From: CAYFJO01 sp964343305
GTDB lineage: Bacteria; Planctomycetota; Planctomycetia; Pirellulales; Pirellulaceae
Assembly (NCBI GenBank): GCA_964343305.1
Contig: CAYFJO010000019.1
Location: 1-59,149, forward strand
Reading direction: 5' to 3'
DNA: 59,149 nt
The notes under the pieces were generated by a model, which was not told the DNA's origin, ran no database searches, and was given only the letters and a program-made list of their open reading frames with translations. Shown here in pieces: positions 1 to 8,052 of this stretch (its first letter is position 1; every line of letters begins with the position of its first letter). The position numbers were made by a program, and so were the translations under genes.

Positions 1-54
1 GAACTCTGGCGAGTTCCACTACGGCGGGTAAGAACTCATCTGCCGATCGCCTTA
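1..54. repeat. Right half of a long palindromic (MITE/REP-like) element
   Basis: These bases match the right arm of the complete palindrome at 30731-30853. Both share CTCTGGCGA, then a CCACTAC block, then GTAAGAACTCATCTGCCG and an end in TCGCCTTA. Only the right arm is inside the window. It is followed directly by DUF1559 coding sequence, and it puts an in-frame TAA at 29-31. Confidence 0.7.
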
Positions 55-64
55 CGTCACCAAC

Positions 65-661
65 ATGGGCGCACAGGCCAATCGTCACAATGGAGCCTGC
101 AATGATCCTGCGGAGTATGGACCGCTGATCGTGCAACATGGCGACTTCTTTGATGTGCCGGGCGATACCAACCCAGGACATTCAAACTGGGCACATCACG
201 CGGGACGAGGCGACCATATCTCCGGTCCATTTGGCTCAGAATACTACTCGTCAACGTTTGGGGAAATCACCGATGGTCTTTCGACCACATTCTTTGCGGG
301 CGAACTTACACCCAACCGCTGTGTCTGGGCGTGGGAACGGGGCTGGATGACGCACCACGGGATTTCTACTGGTGCTGGCACGGCTGCGCCGTGCAATGCT
401 CCGACAAAACCCTATGGAGGTAATGCAGTGGCACCTCACGCCAGTATTGATCCCACAGGAACGCTGCTAAACCATGGATGCACCAGGCAAGACGTGCTCT
501 ATTCCATTGGATTCAAATCCGTCCACTCGGGCAACGGCTGTAACATGTTGCTGGGTGACGGCTCGGTTCACTTTTTCTATCACAATGTGGACTATACCGT
601 GTGGCAGCGATTTGGCAGCCGCAAGGATGGTCAGCAAGTGAAATTGCCCGGCAGCGGTTAA
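65..661 (+). CDS. DUF1559 (SBP_bac_10) protein, C-terminal fragment, probably interrupted
   Basis: The fragment carries the C-terminal half of a planctomycete DUF1559 protein, a family with a type IV pilin-like N-terminus whose cellular role is not established. It ends in the family's H-x9-DG motif (SVHSGNGCNMLLGDGSVHFF). Family members usually exceed 300 residues and begin with a prepilin methylation segment; both that segment and the N-terminal half are missing here. The reading frame is open only back to 32, where the palindromic element at 1-54 introduces a TAA. The ATG at 65 has no convincing ribosome binding site and lies in what should be mid-protein. Most likely this is the 3' remnant of a gene split by the element; an intact fusion reading through from upstream is ruled out by the stop at 29-31. 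Confidence 0.6.
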   Translation: MGAQANRHNGACNDPAEYGPLIVQHGDFFDVPGDTNPGHSNWAHHAGRGDHISGPFGSEYYSSTFGEITDGLSTTFFAGELTPNRCVWAWERGWMTHHGISTGAGTAAPCNAPTKPYGGNAVAPHASIDPTGTLLNHGCTRQDVLYSIGFKSVHSGNGCNMLLGDGSVHFFYHNVDYTVWQRFGSRKDGQQVKLPGSG

Positions 662-691
662 ACCGCCCCGTTGTCTGTTCTCCAAGAATCA

Positions 692-724
692 AGCAGCCGC
701 GACAATTTGTTGCGGCTGCTTTTT
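692..724 (+). terminator. Rho-independent terminator after the DUF1559 fragment
   Basis: A stem of about 13 bp (AGCAGCCGCGAC... pairing with ...GTTGCGGCTGCT, one wobble) and a short loop are followed by a run of five T. It lies 30 bp after the DUF1559 stop. It separates that gene from the convergent lutC, whose stop is at 737. Confidence 0.7.
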
Positions 725-736
725 GATTGCAGCTTA

Positions 737-1444
737 TCACGGTTCTTCGCCACGCTTGGCGGAGGAATGTCGCAGGATGATCACGTACCAAGTGCCGGGC
801 CCGTGGACACCGGTCGTCAACTGCAACTCGATGTCGCCCGTTTTGCTTGGGCCCGTGATCAGCGAGATATTACTGGGCAATCCGCGGGTGATTCGACCGT
901 CCAGCCGATCGAATACATCAATCAAATCGGGCAAGATCTGAGCCGATTCAACGATCGCCGCGTGAACCGGCGGCAACAGAGTCACAACACGTTCTTGACC
1001 GGGTTTTGAACAAACAACCAGCGTCCCCGTTTCGGCAATCGCGTAATCGACGCTGGAGATGCCAATGTCCGCCGCCAGCATTGTTTCTCGTTGCGAGGCG
1101 CGGTCCAACGGCGCGAGGCTCTTATGACAATGGCTGGTTACGTTTTGATGCGCGAGCAGCGAGTCCAACTCGATCTCGTCGAGCACTTCGTGACTCCAGC
1201 AAATCGCCGATCGCACATCGTGTTGCCGCAGCAAGGCAGCCAGTTGTCGGCGCGCTTGCTCACGGTCGTCCACCACAAAAGCTTTGCCGCCCACGGCGTC
1301 CACTTCTTTGGCCATTCTCGCACACAGATCTCCATCAACACCGACGTATCCCGTTTCCGGTGGGAAGTCATGAATGCGAACTCGATGCGCGCGCCCCAAT
1401 TGGGCCGCTTCTCGGACACGTCGCAAGAACGATTCACGACCCAT
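737..1444 (-). CDS. lutC: LutC/YkgG family LUD-domain protein, lactate utilisation
   Basis: This is a LUD-domain protein of about 235 residues, the third subunit of the LutABC L-lactate oxidation system. LutC is cytoplasmic and is thought to work with the iron-sulfur protein LutB. The C-terminal half has the family core with GISSVDYAIAETGTLV, TLLPPVHAAIV and SLITGPSKTGDIE. I chose the ATG at 1444 over a start further upstream because AAGGAGG lies 6 bases before it. It overlaps the end of lutB by 11 bases, so the two are translationally coupled. The LUD cores of LutB and LutC resemble each other (AETGTVVIVS against AETGTLVVCS). The family assignment is firm; the substrate is inferred from the family. 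Confidence 0.88.
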   Translation of the reverse strand: MGRESFLRRVREAAQLGRAHRVRIHDFPPETGYVGVDGDLCARMAKEVDAVGGKAFVVDDREQARRQLAALLRQHDVRSAICWSHEVLDEIELDSLLAHQNVTSHCHKSLAPLDRASQRETMLAADIGISSVDYAIAETGTLVVCSKPGQERVVTLLPPVHAAIVESAQILPDLIDVFDRLDGRITRGLPSNISLITGPSKTGDIELQLTTGVHGPGTWYVIILRHSSAKRGEEP

Positions 1445-2870
1445 CGCGCCCCTCCTTCTGCCACCAATCACGAAAACGTCGTGGTGCCGGTGCGGGAAAA
1501 TCTCGCGTCTTTGTCCAATTGCCAATCTTCAGCGGCAGCCAGCGAAGCCAACGGGACTTGTGCATCCAAAAACCAAGCGTCCGAGTCGCCAGCCAGGTAC
1601 CCAGCCGATAGAAAAATGGACTTCGCAACGTCCGAGCCCAGAATCCATATGCCAGTGATTCGAGCCAACGTTTCTGTTCCGGCGCGTTTTGCAAATCCTC
1701 ACGCAGTTTGACCAGCATCTCTGGGATTTGGATCTTCACCGGGCACGCAGCCTGGCATGCCCCGCACAAACTCGAAGCTTGAGGCAGATGATGATTATCG
1801 GATAAGCCGTCGTATAGCGGCGTCAGCACTGCGCCGATGGGCCCAGCATAGACACCGCCGTAGGCATGCCCGCCGACGTTGCGATAAATTGGGCAGGCGT
1901 TCAAACACGCCCCGCATCGAATGCAAAACAAACTCTCCCGCAACGGACCGCCAAGAATCTTCGACCGGCCGTTGTCCAGAATCACCAGATGGAACTCTTC
2001 GGGACCGTCTAACTCGCCTTCCTGTCGAGGCCCCGTGATGAACGACGTATAGACCGACAACTTTTGCCCCGTCGCGGCACGAGCGAGGACTTTCAAAAAG
2101 TACGGCAGGTCCGCCAGTTTTGGAATCACTTTTTCGATGCCCATCACGGCGATGTGAATGCGCGGCAAACTGGTCGTCAGCCGGCCGTTGCCTTCATTCG
2201 AAACGATGACAACCGTCCCCGTTTCCGCCACGGCATAATTCACGCCCGAGATGCCGACCTCTGCCTCGGCAAATCGCTGGCGCAGTTGCCGCCGCGCGAA
2301 CGCTGCCAGTTCTTCACGATCGCTCGACAGCGGTTCCTCGGAGACTTGGTTCAGCACGTCGGCAACATCATTGGCCGAGAGATGCAGCGCTGGCCCGACC
2401 ACGTGGGAAGGGCGATGCCCGGCAACTTGAATGATGTACTCGCCGAAATCCGTCTCCACGACTTGGATTTCAGCTTTCTCGAGTGCCCCGTTCAGATGAA
2501 TCTCTTCGCCGGTCATCGATTTTGACTTGACGACCTTTTTTGCGCCACGGCTGTTCACGATTTCGAGAATCGCTTGGCACGCTGCGTCGCCGTCGTCCGC
2601 CCAGTGAACATGGCCGCCATTGCGTTGGACGCTGGCTTCGAGTGTTTCCAAGTGCTGATCCAACTCCGCCAAAGTGGCGTCTTTGATCGAACGCGCTCGC
2701 TCGCGAGTCAAGTCCGAGTCTTCAAACTCCGACCAGGCCTGCCGGTTTCGCGCTCCCAGCGTATCGCCCAATCGCCCCAGAATTCGTTGCAGATCTTCAT
2801 TCGCCAGCGCTTCGGCCGACGCATCCAGAAACTCGTGATGTTGCTCGCGTAGATAATCCGTTTTCGTCAT
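1434..2870 (-). CDS. lutB: LutB-type iron-sulfur LUD protein, lactate utilisation
   Basis: At 478 residues this matches the usual LutB length. The LUD domain spans roughly residues 60-300, with SMTGEEIHLN and AETGTVVIVSNEGNGR. A ferredoxin-like module follows, with Cys316-x2-Cys319-x2-Cys322-x3-Cys326 and a second cluster at Cys369, Cys372 and Cys376, fitting two 4Fe-4S clusters. LutB passes electrons in oxidation of L-lactate to pyruvate. LutA, the usual cysteine-rich partner upstream, is absent: the upstream neighbour is a small membrane protein, and a 105-bp palindromic element ends 2 bp before the start codon. No good ribosome binding site precedes this ATG, so the leader may have been replaced by the element. 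Confidence 0.9.
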   Translation of the reverse strand: MTKTDYLREQHHEFLDASAEALANEDLQRILGRLGDTLGARNRQAWSEFEDSDLTRERARSIKDATLAELDQHLETLEASVQRNGGHVHWADDGDAACQAILEIVNSRGAKKVVKSKSMTGEEIHLNGALEKAEIQVVETDFGEYIIQVAGHRPSHVVGPALHLSANDVADVLNQVSEEPLSSDREELAAFARRQLRQRFAEAEVGISGVNYAVAETGTVVIVSNEGNGRLTTSLPRIHIAVMGIEKVIPKLADLPYFLKVLARAATGQKLSVYTSFITGPRQEGELDGPEEFHLVILDNGRSKILGGPLRESLFCIRCGACLNACPIYRNVGGHAYGGVYAGPIGAVLTPLYDGLSDNHHLPQASSLCGACQAACPVKIQIPEMLVKLREDLQNAPEQKRWLESLAYGFWARTLRSPFFYRLGTWLATRTLGFWMHKSRWLRWLPLKIGNWTKTRDFPAPAPRRFRDWWQKEGRDGS

Positions 2871-2872
2871 GC

Positions 2873-2977
2873 TAGTCTTTGTCGAAAAATGGGGTCTGAC
2901 CCTTTGGAGTGCAAGTTGTTTTTCCGTTGTTATGGCCTTGCCCGGAGAGGGTCAGCCCCCTTTTCCGACAAAGCCTA
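2873..2977. repeat. Palindromic element, GGGGTC family
   Basis: Two imperfect inverted arms of about 41 nt (2873-2913 and 2937-2977) each read inward as TAG, then CTTTGTCG, an A-rich stretch, GGGG(T/G)CTGACCCT and ...CAAG, around a 23-nt spacer. The right terminus CTA (2975-2977) is the TAG stop codon of the gene to its right. The left terminus lies 2 bp from the lutB start. This looks like a REP or MITE-type repeat; no transposase is present in the window. Confidence 0.75.
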
Positions 2978-3346
2978 GTGCGGCGTGAACATCAGAAAGA
3001 GGGTCAAATTGATGAGCGGCAAAACTCCGATCACCATGGCCGTGACAAAAACGCTGGTTGGCGCACGCGTCTTTCGCAGCCACTGAGCGATCGGCCCCAA
3101 CGCCAAACAAACGATGCCGGTGATCACGGCCAGAAACAACAAGAGACCGGGCAGCGTCCGCAGCGGCTTGAATTCTTCGTGGGAATCAACGAAAAGCAGG
3201 GCCAAGGCCCAGGACCCGATCGTCAGAATTTCCGCCATCGCCGTCGCCAACATGGACAACATCCAAGCGACCGTCACCGCCTCCGCGGCGCGGGTCTCCT
3301 CGGGGCGTTTGTTCTGGTCCGATTCGTTTTTCTTATTAGCGGGCAA
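2975..3346 (-). CDS. Small multi-pass membrane protein of unknown function
   Basis: I do not recognise this 123-residue protein. After a charged N-terminus (about 20 residues rich in Lys, Glu, Asn) it has three or four hydrophobic segments near residues 27-53, 65-85 and 97-120, so it is probably an integral inner-membrane protein. The start is a TTG with GGAAGA about 10 bases upstream. The stop codon TAG is formed by the end of the palindromic element at 2873-2977, so the last residues may differ from an ancestral form. It lies upstream of lutB on the same strand, where lutA would normally be, but it has no Cys-rich motif and is not LutA. Confidence 0.6.
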   Translation of the reverse strand: MPANKKNESDQNKRPEETRAAEAVTVAWMLSMLATAMAEILTIGSWALALLFVDSHEEFKPLRTLPGLLLFLAVITGIVCLALGPIAQWLRKTRAPTSVFVTAMVIGVLPLINLTLFLMFTPH

Positions 3347-3604
3347 CAGTCACAATCTTCCACGGAATCATGAGCGGCTGGTTTCTTCTGTCGTGGATCT
3401 TACCAAATCCGTTAGAGGACATCGACCGCTCGTTTATTCTGCTGCCTCACACAATCGTCATAAACGGACCGAACTGACCGTGGCGATCTGTTTGATCGAT
3501 CTACATTGATCCGATCTGCTCGTCGAATTTGCTGCCAGCGACCTATGTTTTGAATAGATCGTGACGTCTCGAATGTACTACTGCCCAATTAGACGAGTTT
3601 TAGT

Positions 3605-4552
3605 ATGAGTAACAACAACTTGGATTCTTCGTTAACGGGACGAGTCGGCAGGCTGCGTCAATTGCAGGTGCCGCTGTTCTTGTTCTTAGGCCTGAACTTC
3701 ATACTCGTCGCGGCCGTTCCTGTTACCGAACTCTTCGCTCGCCTCTCGGACCCCGTTGCGCAGACCAGCGAGGACGAGCCGGCAACGGATCAAGTCGATT
3801 CCGAACCCGACGATTCGAGGACGGAGAGGGAGAATCCAGCCGACGATTTGCCTGTCGATGAAGGAGAGTCGACGGATGTCGCGATCGACGCAGAGCCTAA
3901 CAAAGTTGATGACGCTGCTGTTGACGACAGTGCTGTTGACGACAGTGCTGTTGACGACAGTGCTGTTGACGACGCTGCTGTTGACGACGCTGCTGCAGTA
4001 CCGTCCGAAGTCACCAAACAAGATTTGGAAATCATATTTGGTGACGATGCAAACATGAACGATCCCACGGATGACCAAACTGATGTTGTTGACACCACGC
4101 CCGATGCGGACGCGAAACCCAAAGCGTTCAATCCCGCGATGGCCAAGGCGAGTACGGATGTCATTCGCCGGTTCACTTCGCAGATGACGCGAAATCATGT
4201 GGTTTCGTCAGTGAGTCAAATGAGGCTTGCTCGTCATGGACTGGGCAGGGCGGCCGTCCTGGTGGCGAAAATGCAGCGGGAACACGTCATCCTGCGCAAC
4301 CCATCTTATTGGGAAACTCCCGTCCATTACGCGGTGGATGGTGTAATCCACACGATCCAGCCCGGCGAACAACACGATTTGGGATTGGCGGGCGTGGAGC
4401 GGCTGGTTGAGTTCCACAAAGGTGGAGACTTTCGCGACACTCAGTACACGTTGGCGAATGGCCGATTCGAATTCACCGTCGCCGACGAGGGCTGGGAACT
4501 TGTTCAGATCAGCGACACGGAGCGGGACGCGGTTGGTGAACAAACTCCCTAG
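3605..4552 (+). CDS. Membrane-anchored acidic protein with AVDDS repeats, unknown function
   Basis: This 315-residue protein is not a family I recognise. One hydrophobic segment near residues 20-42 acts as a signal anchor. A long Asp/Glu-rich linker (about 45-165) follows, containing about six copies of the pentapeptide AVDD(S/A). The C-terminal part (about 185-310) is predicted globular, with a conserved-looking stretch around NPSYWETPVHYAVDGVIHTI and IQPGEQHDLG. The linker repeats are nearly identical at DNA level (15-bp unit GCTGTTGACGACAGT), which suggests recent slippage and variable length between strains. It is monocistronic between a minus-strand gene and a repeat element. The acidic linker probably spaces the C-terminal domain from the membrane. 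Confidence 0.65.
   Translation: MSNNNLDSSLTGRVGRLRQLQVPLFLFLGLNFILVAAVPVTELFARLSDPVAQTSEDEPATDQVDSEPDDSRTERENPADDLPVDEGESTDVAIDAEPNKVDDAAVDDSAVDDSAVDDSAVDDAAVDDAAAVPSEVTKQDLEIIFGDDANMNDPTDDQTDVVDTTPDADAKPKAFNPAMAKASTDVIRRFTSQMTRNHVVSSVSQMRLARHGLGRAAVLVAKMQREHVILRNPSYWETPVHYAVDGVIHTIQPGEQHDLGLAGVERLVEFHKGGDFRDTQYTLANGRFEFTVADEGWELVQISDTERDAVGEQTP
3919..4006 (+). repeat. 15-bp coding tandem repeat
   Basis: Five to six head-to-tail copies of a 15-bp unit related to GCTGTTGACGACAGT encode AVDDS/AVDDA inside the gene at 3605-4552. The first copies are identical and the last two vary at the Ser/Ala codon. This is a candidate variable-number tandem repeat that stays in frame whatever its copy number. 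Confidence 0.85.
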
Positions 4553-4614
4553 CCCCCGTCATGACACTCAGGATAGAGGCCGGACAAAGGTAGGTCTTCT
4601 TTTTCAAAACCCTC

Positions 4615-4677
4615 CGTAGCACAGGCTGCCAGCCTGTTTCCTCGGCATTTTACAGCCAAGCTGACTGTGTGCTGCGA
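4615..4677. repeat. Palindromic repeat around ACAGGCTGCCAGCCTGT
   Basis: A tight hairpin (ACAGGCT, GCC, AGCCTGT at 4621-4637) sits in the left arm of a larger imperfect palindrome. The right arm (about 4652-4676) is CAGCCAAGCTGACTGTGTGC. It lies between the convergent genes ending at 4552 and 4727. It could act as a transcription barrier but lacks a T run. Confidence 0.5.
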
Positions 4678-4726
4678 ATTCTGAAACGCTTTCTAAAAAC
4701 TCTTGAGTTCCGGGTACAGGTTGGAA

Positions 4727-5752
4727 TCAGAACTTGATATCTCGCTTAATCGCGGACAACGTTCGGTCTTTTCGTGGTCGACGGGATGACTCTTTGGGGA
4801 TGACCTTGGGAATGAAGTTTACGGGCAAGCGCGCCTTGGGCAACCGCGGCGCGGGCTCAATCGGAGACTCTTTCTCGGGCTCCGGCGGATCAGGCAGTTT
4901 CGGCAGAGCCACCGCTTCTTCCGAATCCATCGGCTCGGACGGCGATGTCGATTCGATGTGAGCACTTGGCGGCAATTTATTTCTGGGCAGGTCTAAGGTC
5001 GGCGCTTCCACTTGCGACGGCGAATCTACTTCGATTTGAACTTTCGGCGGATCTTGAATCGGGACATCCCTCTCGGGCAACTCATTTGGCGGAAGCGTGC
5101 TTGGATTCGCCGAGCCCATGTCCTCTGTGTCGGGCATCGGGATCGAAGGACCAACCTGGTCGTCGGTCGCAGAATCCAGTGGCGTTTGCACCGGTTCATC
5201 ATCAGCCGTCTCGACTTCGACGGGCACGGGCACCGGTTGTGCGTCCGAGGTGGATGGGGCGTCATGCGTGTCGCCGCTTGACGACTCCGTGCAGTGTTGC
5301 GTTGGGCAATGGTACTTGTTCAGCAAAGTACCAAATAACGAACCGGATGGGCGTGGACATGGAATCTGCGAAGGATCGATACATGGTTCAGCATGCACGG
5401 GACATGGGACAGCAGGACTGACATAACGGGGCGCTGGATAGTGATGGCGACCATGCATCCTCCGAAAACCATAGATGTCGTACTCAACCTCCGCGTCGAA
5501 TCCCGACCACAGGAATCCATAGGGCTGTATTCCGGCCCGCAGATGAGGGCTGTGCATCGAGCGGTTCGCGGCAACCGGACTGCCGAAATGAGAAGTCAAT
5601 CCAGCACTCGGATTCGCAACATAAGGGAACGCAGTTGACGGGTGAACATGTTGCCCCACCGCACTGTGTGTTGACAGCAGCGCGTGTGTCGACAGCAGCG
5701 CGACCATTAGCATCGCAGGCGTCGTCATTCCCTTGGTTGGCCAGTTAATCAC
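4727..5752 (-). CDS. Secreted proline-rich protein of unknown function
   Basis: This is a protein of about 340 residues with a signal peptide. The GTG at 5752 is favoured because AAGGGA lies 9 bases upstream; the ATG at 5728 is an alternative. The mature N-terminal third is rich in His, Tyr, Pro and Cys (GFRRMHGRHHYPAPRYV and spaced PCP motifs). The C-terminal two thirds are low-complexity, rich in Pro, Glu, Asp and Ser, and end in a basic segment. No enzymatic domain is visible. Planctomycetes encode many such exported Pro-rich proteins; envelope structure is a guess. It is likely monocistronic. Confidence 0.6.
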   Translation of the reverse strand: MINWPTKGMTTPAMLMVALLSTHALLSTHSAVGQHVHPSTAFPYVANPSAGLTSHFGSPVAANRSMHSPHLRAGIQPYGFLWSGFDAEVEYDIYGFRRMHGRHHYPAPRYVSPAVPCPVHAEPCIDPSQIPCPRPSGSLFGTLLNKYHCPTQHCTESSSGDTHDAPSTSDAQPVPVPVEVETADDEPVQTPLDSATDDQVGPSIPMPDTEDMGSANPSTLPPNELPERDVPIQDPPKVQIEVDSPSQVEAPTLDLPRNKLPPSAHIESTSPSEPMDSEEAVALPKLPDPPEPEKESPIEPAPRLPKARLPVNFIPKVIPKESSRRPRKDRTLSAIKRDIKF

Positions 5753-6112
5753 AGTATCCAATCCCTTGGCGAGTTTCTCAGAGCCAGTGCTGCAACTGGT
5801 TCACGTGGTTTGGTCGTGTAACCATGGATCGGTCAAGTCAGCGCACCCGGTGTACTTTTCAGCAGTGGCAACGCACAAGCCACATCGCTGGGACAATAGC
5901 CAAAGGACGAGTCGCACTGATTTCCGCCAGAAGCGCCAACGAAAGATGAATTGGCGTATCCATCGCCGGATTCATTCCGCGCAAAAAGCTCACGCTACGA
6001 AAAACGAAACGACAACTCATGATCCCCCGAAACCGAAGCGGGGTTGGGTGGCATTACAATTCAGAATGGGATTCTAGCGACGTCGGCGAGATGATCCGGT
6101 GAGCTGGCCGGA
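5753..6112. other. Intergenic stretch with no supported gene
   Basis: About 360 bases lie between two minus-strand genes. Short open frames here lack a coding pattern and start signals. It presumably holds the promoter of the Pro-rich protein and the 3' end of the next transcript. I see no clear terminator hairpin. Confidence 0.5.
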
Positions 6113-6934
6113 TCATGCATCCTCAGTGTTTTGGGCGGAACACTCCGCTTGTACGGCATCTGACAGTTGGCGCGACAACATCTGAAACCGAAGGATGCCA
6201 ACCATCGCACTCAACATCGACAGAATCGCACCCGCATAGGCCAACGACAGGACGCTGGACGAGACCAGCGCCAACACGCAGGACAGCATCATCGCTGCAA
6301 AAACAAAGATCATGTTGCCGTATGCACGGCTGATCAATTGGCGGCAGTCGTAAGTCTTCAGCGCGTCGGTCGCGCTGGCGTTGGCAACTTGACGCATGTT
6401 GTTGAGCCCGTCGCGGTCTTCCGGGGCTCGTTTTGGCAAGCGCACTTCGACGGTCATCGATTCCGACGAATCGTCCTCGAGCGGTAGTTCGGTTTGTTGG
6501 GACTCGGATTGGCGATCCGCGACCGCGTCCACTTTCGGTTTTGCCGGCGTCGCGTTGGATTCGTGTGACGCCGTGTCCACCCCTTCACTAACCCGCTCCA
6601 GCAGTTGATTCATATAGTCCGCAATGGACTTTTGGTCATCCGTATTGGTCGACTGAGAGAGGTTCTGCCAGGATGTTTCCGGTTTCGACGATTGTGGCGA
6701 GAATTCCTCTGTGACAGCCGCGCCGCGATCCATGGATTCCTGTTTCGACCAGATTTCCGTCGCCTGGTTGGTCCGATCAAAGGGATTCTGCGTGGACGAG
6801 GTGCCGGCGTTCTGGTTCGTGCCGGGAAAGTCCTCGGTGGCGTGCATCGCTTTGGGCGGTTGCTCGGATTCTGGCTCTGATTGCTTATCTTTCAAATAGA
6901 AGTCCGCAAACGAATTACTGTCCGATGCACTCAT
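6113..6934 (-). CDS. Membrane protein with disordered N-terminus, unknown function
   Basis: This 273-residue protein has about 190 polar, low-complexity residues (Ser, Gln, Glu, Thr and Pro rich) followed by two hydrophobic segments near residues 208-228 and 232-252. The tail (about 252-273) is cytoplasmic and Gln/Ala rich. The architecture suggests an inner-membrane anchor for a long flexible cytoplasmic arm. I recognise no domain. It begins with MSASDSNSFADFYLK and no strong ribosome binding site precedes the ATG. It reads away from the methyltransferase gene beyond the 7157-7247 palindrome and seems to be a single-gene unit. Confidence 0.6.
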   Translation of the reverse strand: MSASDSNSFADFYLKDKQSEPESEQPPKAMHATEDFPGTNQNAGTSSTQNPFDRTNQATEIWSKQESMDRGAAVTEEFSPQSSKPETSWQNLSQSTNTDDQKSIADYMNQLLERVSEGVDTASHESNATPAKPKVDAVADRQSESQQTELPLEDDSSESMTVEVRLPKRAPEDRDGLNNMRQVANASATDALKTYDCRQLISRAYGNMIFVFAAMMLSCVLALVSSSVLSLAYAGAILSMLSAMVGILRFQMLSRQLSDAVQAECSAQNTEDA

Positions 6935-7156
6935 GTCCGGTCCGGTCTGTTGTGGCTTGGCGGTTCACTCGACAATTACCCACTGCGCAAGCGCAAGGGA
7001 TATAGATATGTAGGTCAAAGTTGCTGGAGGGTCAAAAACGCGACACGAAATGGAATCGGCGACGCTAGCATCAACGGTCGTCGAAATCATTACGATTGGC
7101 GCAATCGTCAATTGACACGCATCCAGAATTCGGTCTAACGTACGGCCCCAATTTCA
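6935..7156. other. Non-coding stretch upstream of the divergent gene pair
   Basis: Together with the palindrome at 7157-7247 this makes up most of the roughly 355 bases between divergent genes starting at 6934 and 7291. I could not pick a convincing promoter here. Confidence 0.4.
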
Positions 7157-7247
7157 GGCATGGTTCAGAAAGGGGTCAGGTACCGTTGTGCCAAGCACCC
7201 TTTGGGCCGTTCCGGCAACGGTACCTGACCCCTTTCTGAACCATGCC
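7157..7247. repeat. Perfect 32-bp inverted repeat, GGGGTCAGGTACC family
   Basis: Left arm 7157-7188 and right arm 7216-7247 are exact reverse complements. They contain TTCAGAAAGGGGTCAGGTAC, and a 27-nt spacer separates them. The right end contains an ATG (7243) that opens the downstream reading frame, but that start lies inside the repeat and is unlikely to be used. Exact identity of the arms suggests recent acquisition or active homogenisation. Confidence 0.85.
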
Positions 7248-7290
7248 CAACTTCACCGCTCGAATCATGCCCGAAAAGAGGTTTCACCAG

Positions 7291-8043
7291 ATGTCACTGT
7301 TGCGATCGCTGCTGCCGCTGAAATGGAGTGCACTGCGTTATACGTTGCGAGAATCGTGGAATGACTTGTTTCTGCATTGGGCGTCGGGCCGCCAGCGCTT
7401 CCACCAATCGCTGCTTGACAAGGCCGAGGAGTATGCTTGCACGAATTTGCTGCGCGAAGTCGCCCATTTGGACGGCGAGATCATCGAATGCGGAGTCTAT
7501 CGCGGACACACATTGCTGCGAATCGCCGCGGTTGTTGGACAGGTTGCCCAACAAAAGCAGATTTACGGCATGGATAGCTTCGGTGGATTCCCCGTCGGTT
7601 CCGTGAAGGACGTCGACGTTTCCGATGGTCGGCGAATCAATCGCGTACAAAACAAATTCCAGTACGCTCATCGATCGGTACGCCGATTGGAGCGAATTGG
7701 CGAGATGTTCGACTTCAACCTGCGACTGGTCCCCGGCTTTTTCGAAGACACGTTGTGCGAATTGGGCGACAAGCGATTTTGTTTCGTCCACCTGGACTGC
7801 GACATTTACGAGTCGTACAAGACGTGTCTTAACGAACTTTACGATCGAGTCGTCCCCGGCGGGCTGATCGTCTTCGACGAATATAAGCACCCGGTTTGGC
7901 CCGGAGCCAGCCGCGCCGTCGACGAATTTTTCGACGACCGGCCCGAGAGTCCGGAGTTCTTCGAAGGTGCCACGCAAGGCAATTACTTCGTCCGTAAACA
8001 GGGTAACACTTTTCAGGCAGGCCACAAAGAAATCGCAGCGTAG
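7291..8043 (+). CDS. TylF/MycF-family class I methyltransferase
   Basis: This is a SAM-dependent methyltransferase of about 250 residues from the TylF/macrocin O-methyltransferase family. Motif I is EIIECGVYRGHTLLRIA, followed by YGMDSFGGFP, then FCFVHLDCDIYESYK (metal- and SAM-proximal acidic loop) and VVPGGLIVFDEY. In the known members this family methylates sugar hydroxyls of glycosylated natural products; in planctomycetes single genes like this more often sit with polysaccharide or cell-surface sugar metabolism, so the substrate is unknown. I chose the ATG at 7291 because AAAGAGG precedes it with suitable spacing; the in-frame ATG at 7243 lies inside the palindrome. No biosynthetic cluster surrounds it. 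Confidence 0.85.
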   Translation: MSLLRSLLPLKWSALRYTLRESWNDLFLHWASGRQRFHQSLLDKAEEYACTNLLREVAHLDGEIIECGVYRGHTLLRIAAVVGQVAQQKQIYGMDSFGGFPVGSVKDVDVSDGRRINRVQNKFQYAHRSVRRLERIGEMFDFNLRLVPGFFEDTLCELGDKRFCFVHLDCDIYESYKTCLNELYDRVVPGGLIVFDEYKHPVWPGASRAVDEFFDDRPESPEFFEGATQGNYFVRKQGNTFQAGHKEIAA

Positions 8044-8052
8044 AGCCGCATT

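Noticed and set aside
3800..4198. Serine/threonine-rich open frame opposite the AVDDS gene
   Set aside because: It is a shadow of the acidic repeat on the other strand; the plus-strand ORF is longer and has a membrane anchor.
7291..8043. Natural-product gene cluster suggested by the macrocin methyltransferase-like gene
   Set aside because: No polyketide, peptide or sugar biosynthesis gene is adjacent; single TylF-like genes are common outside such clusters.
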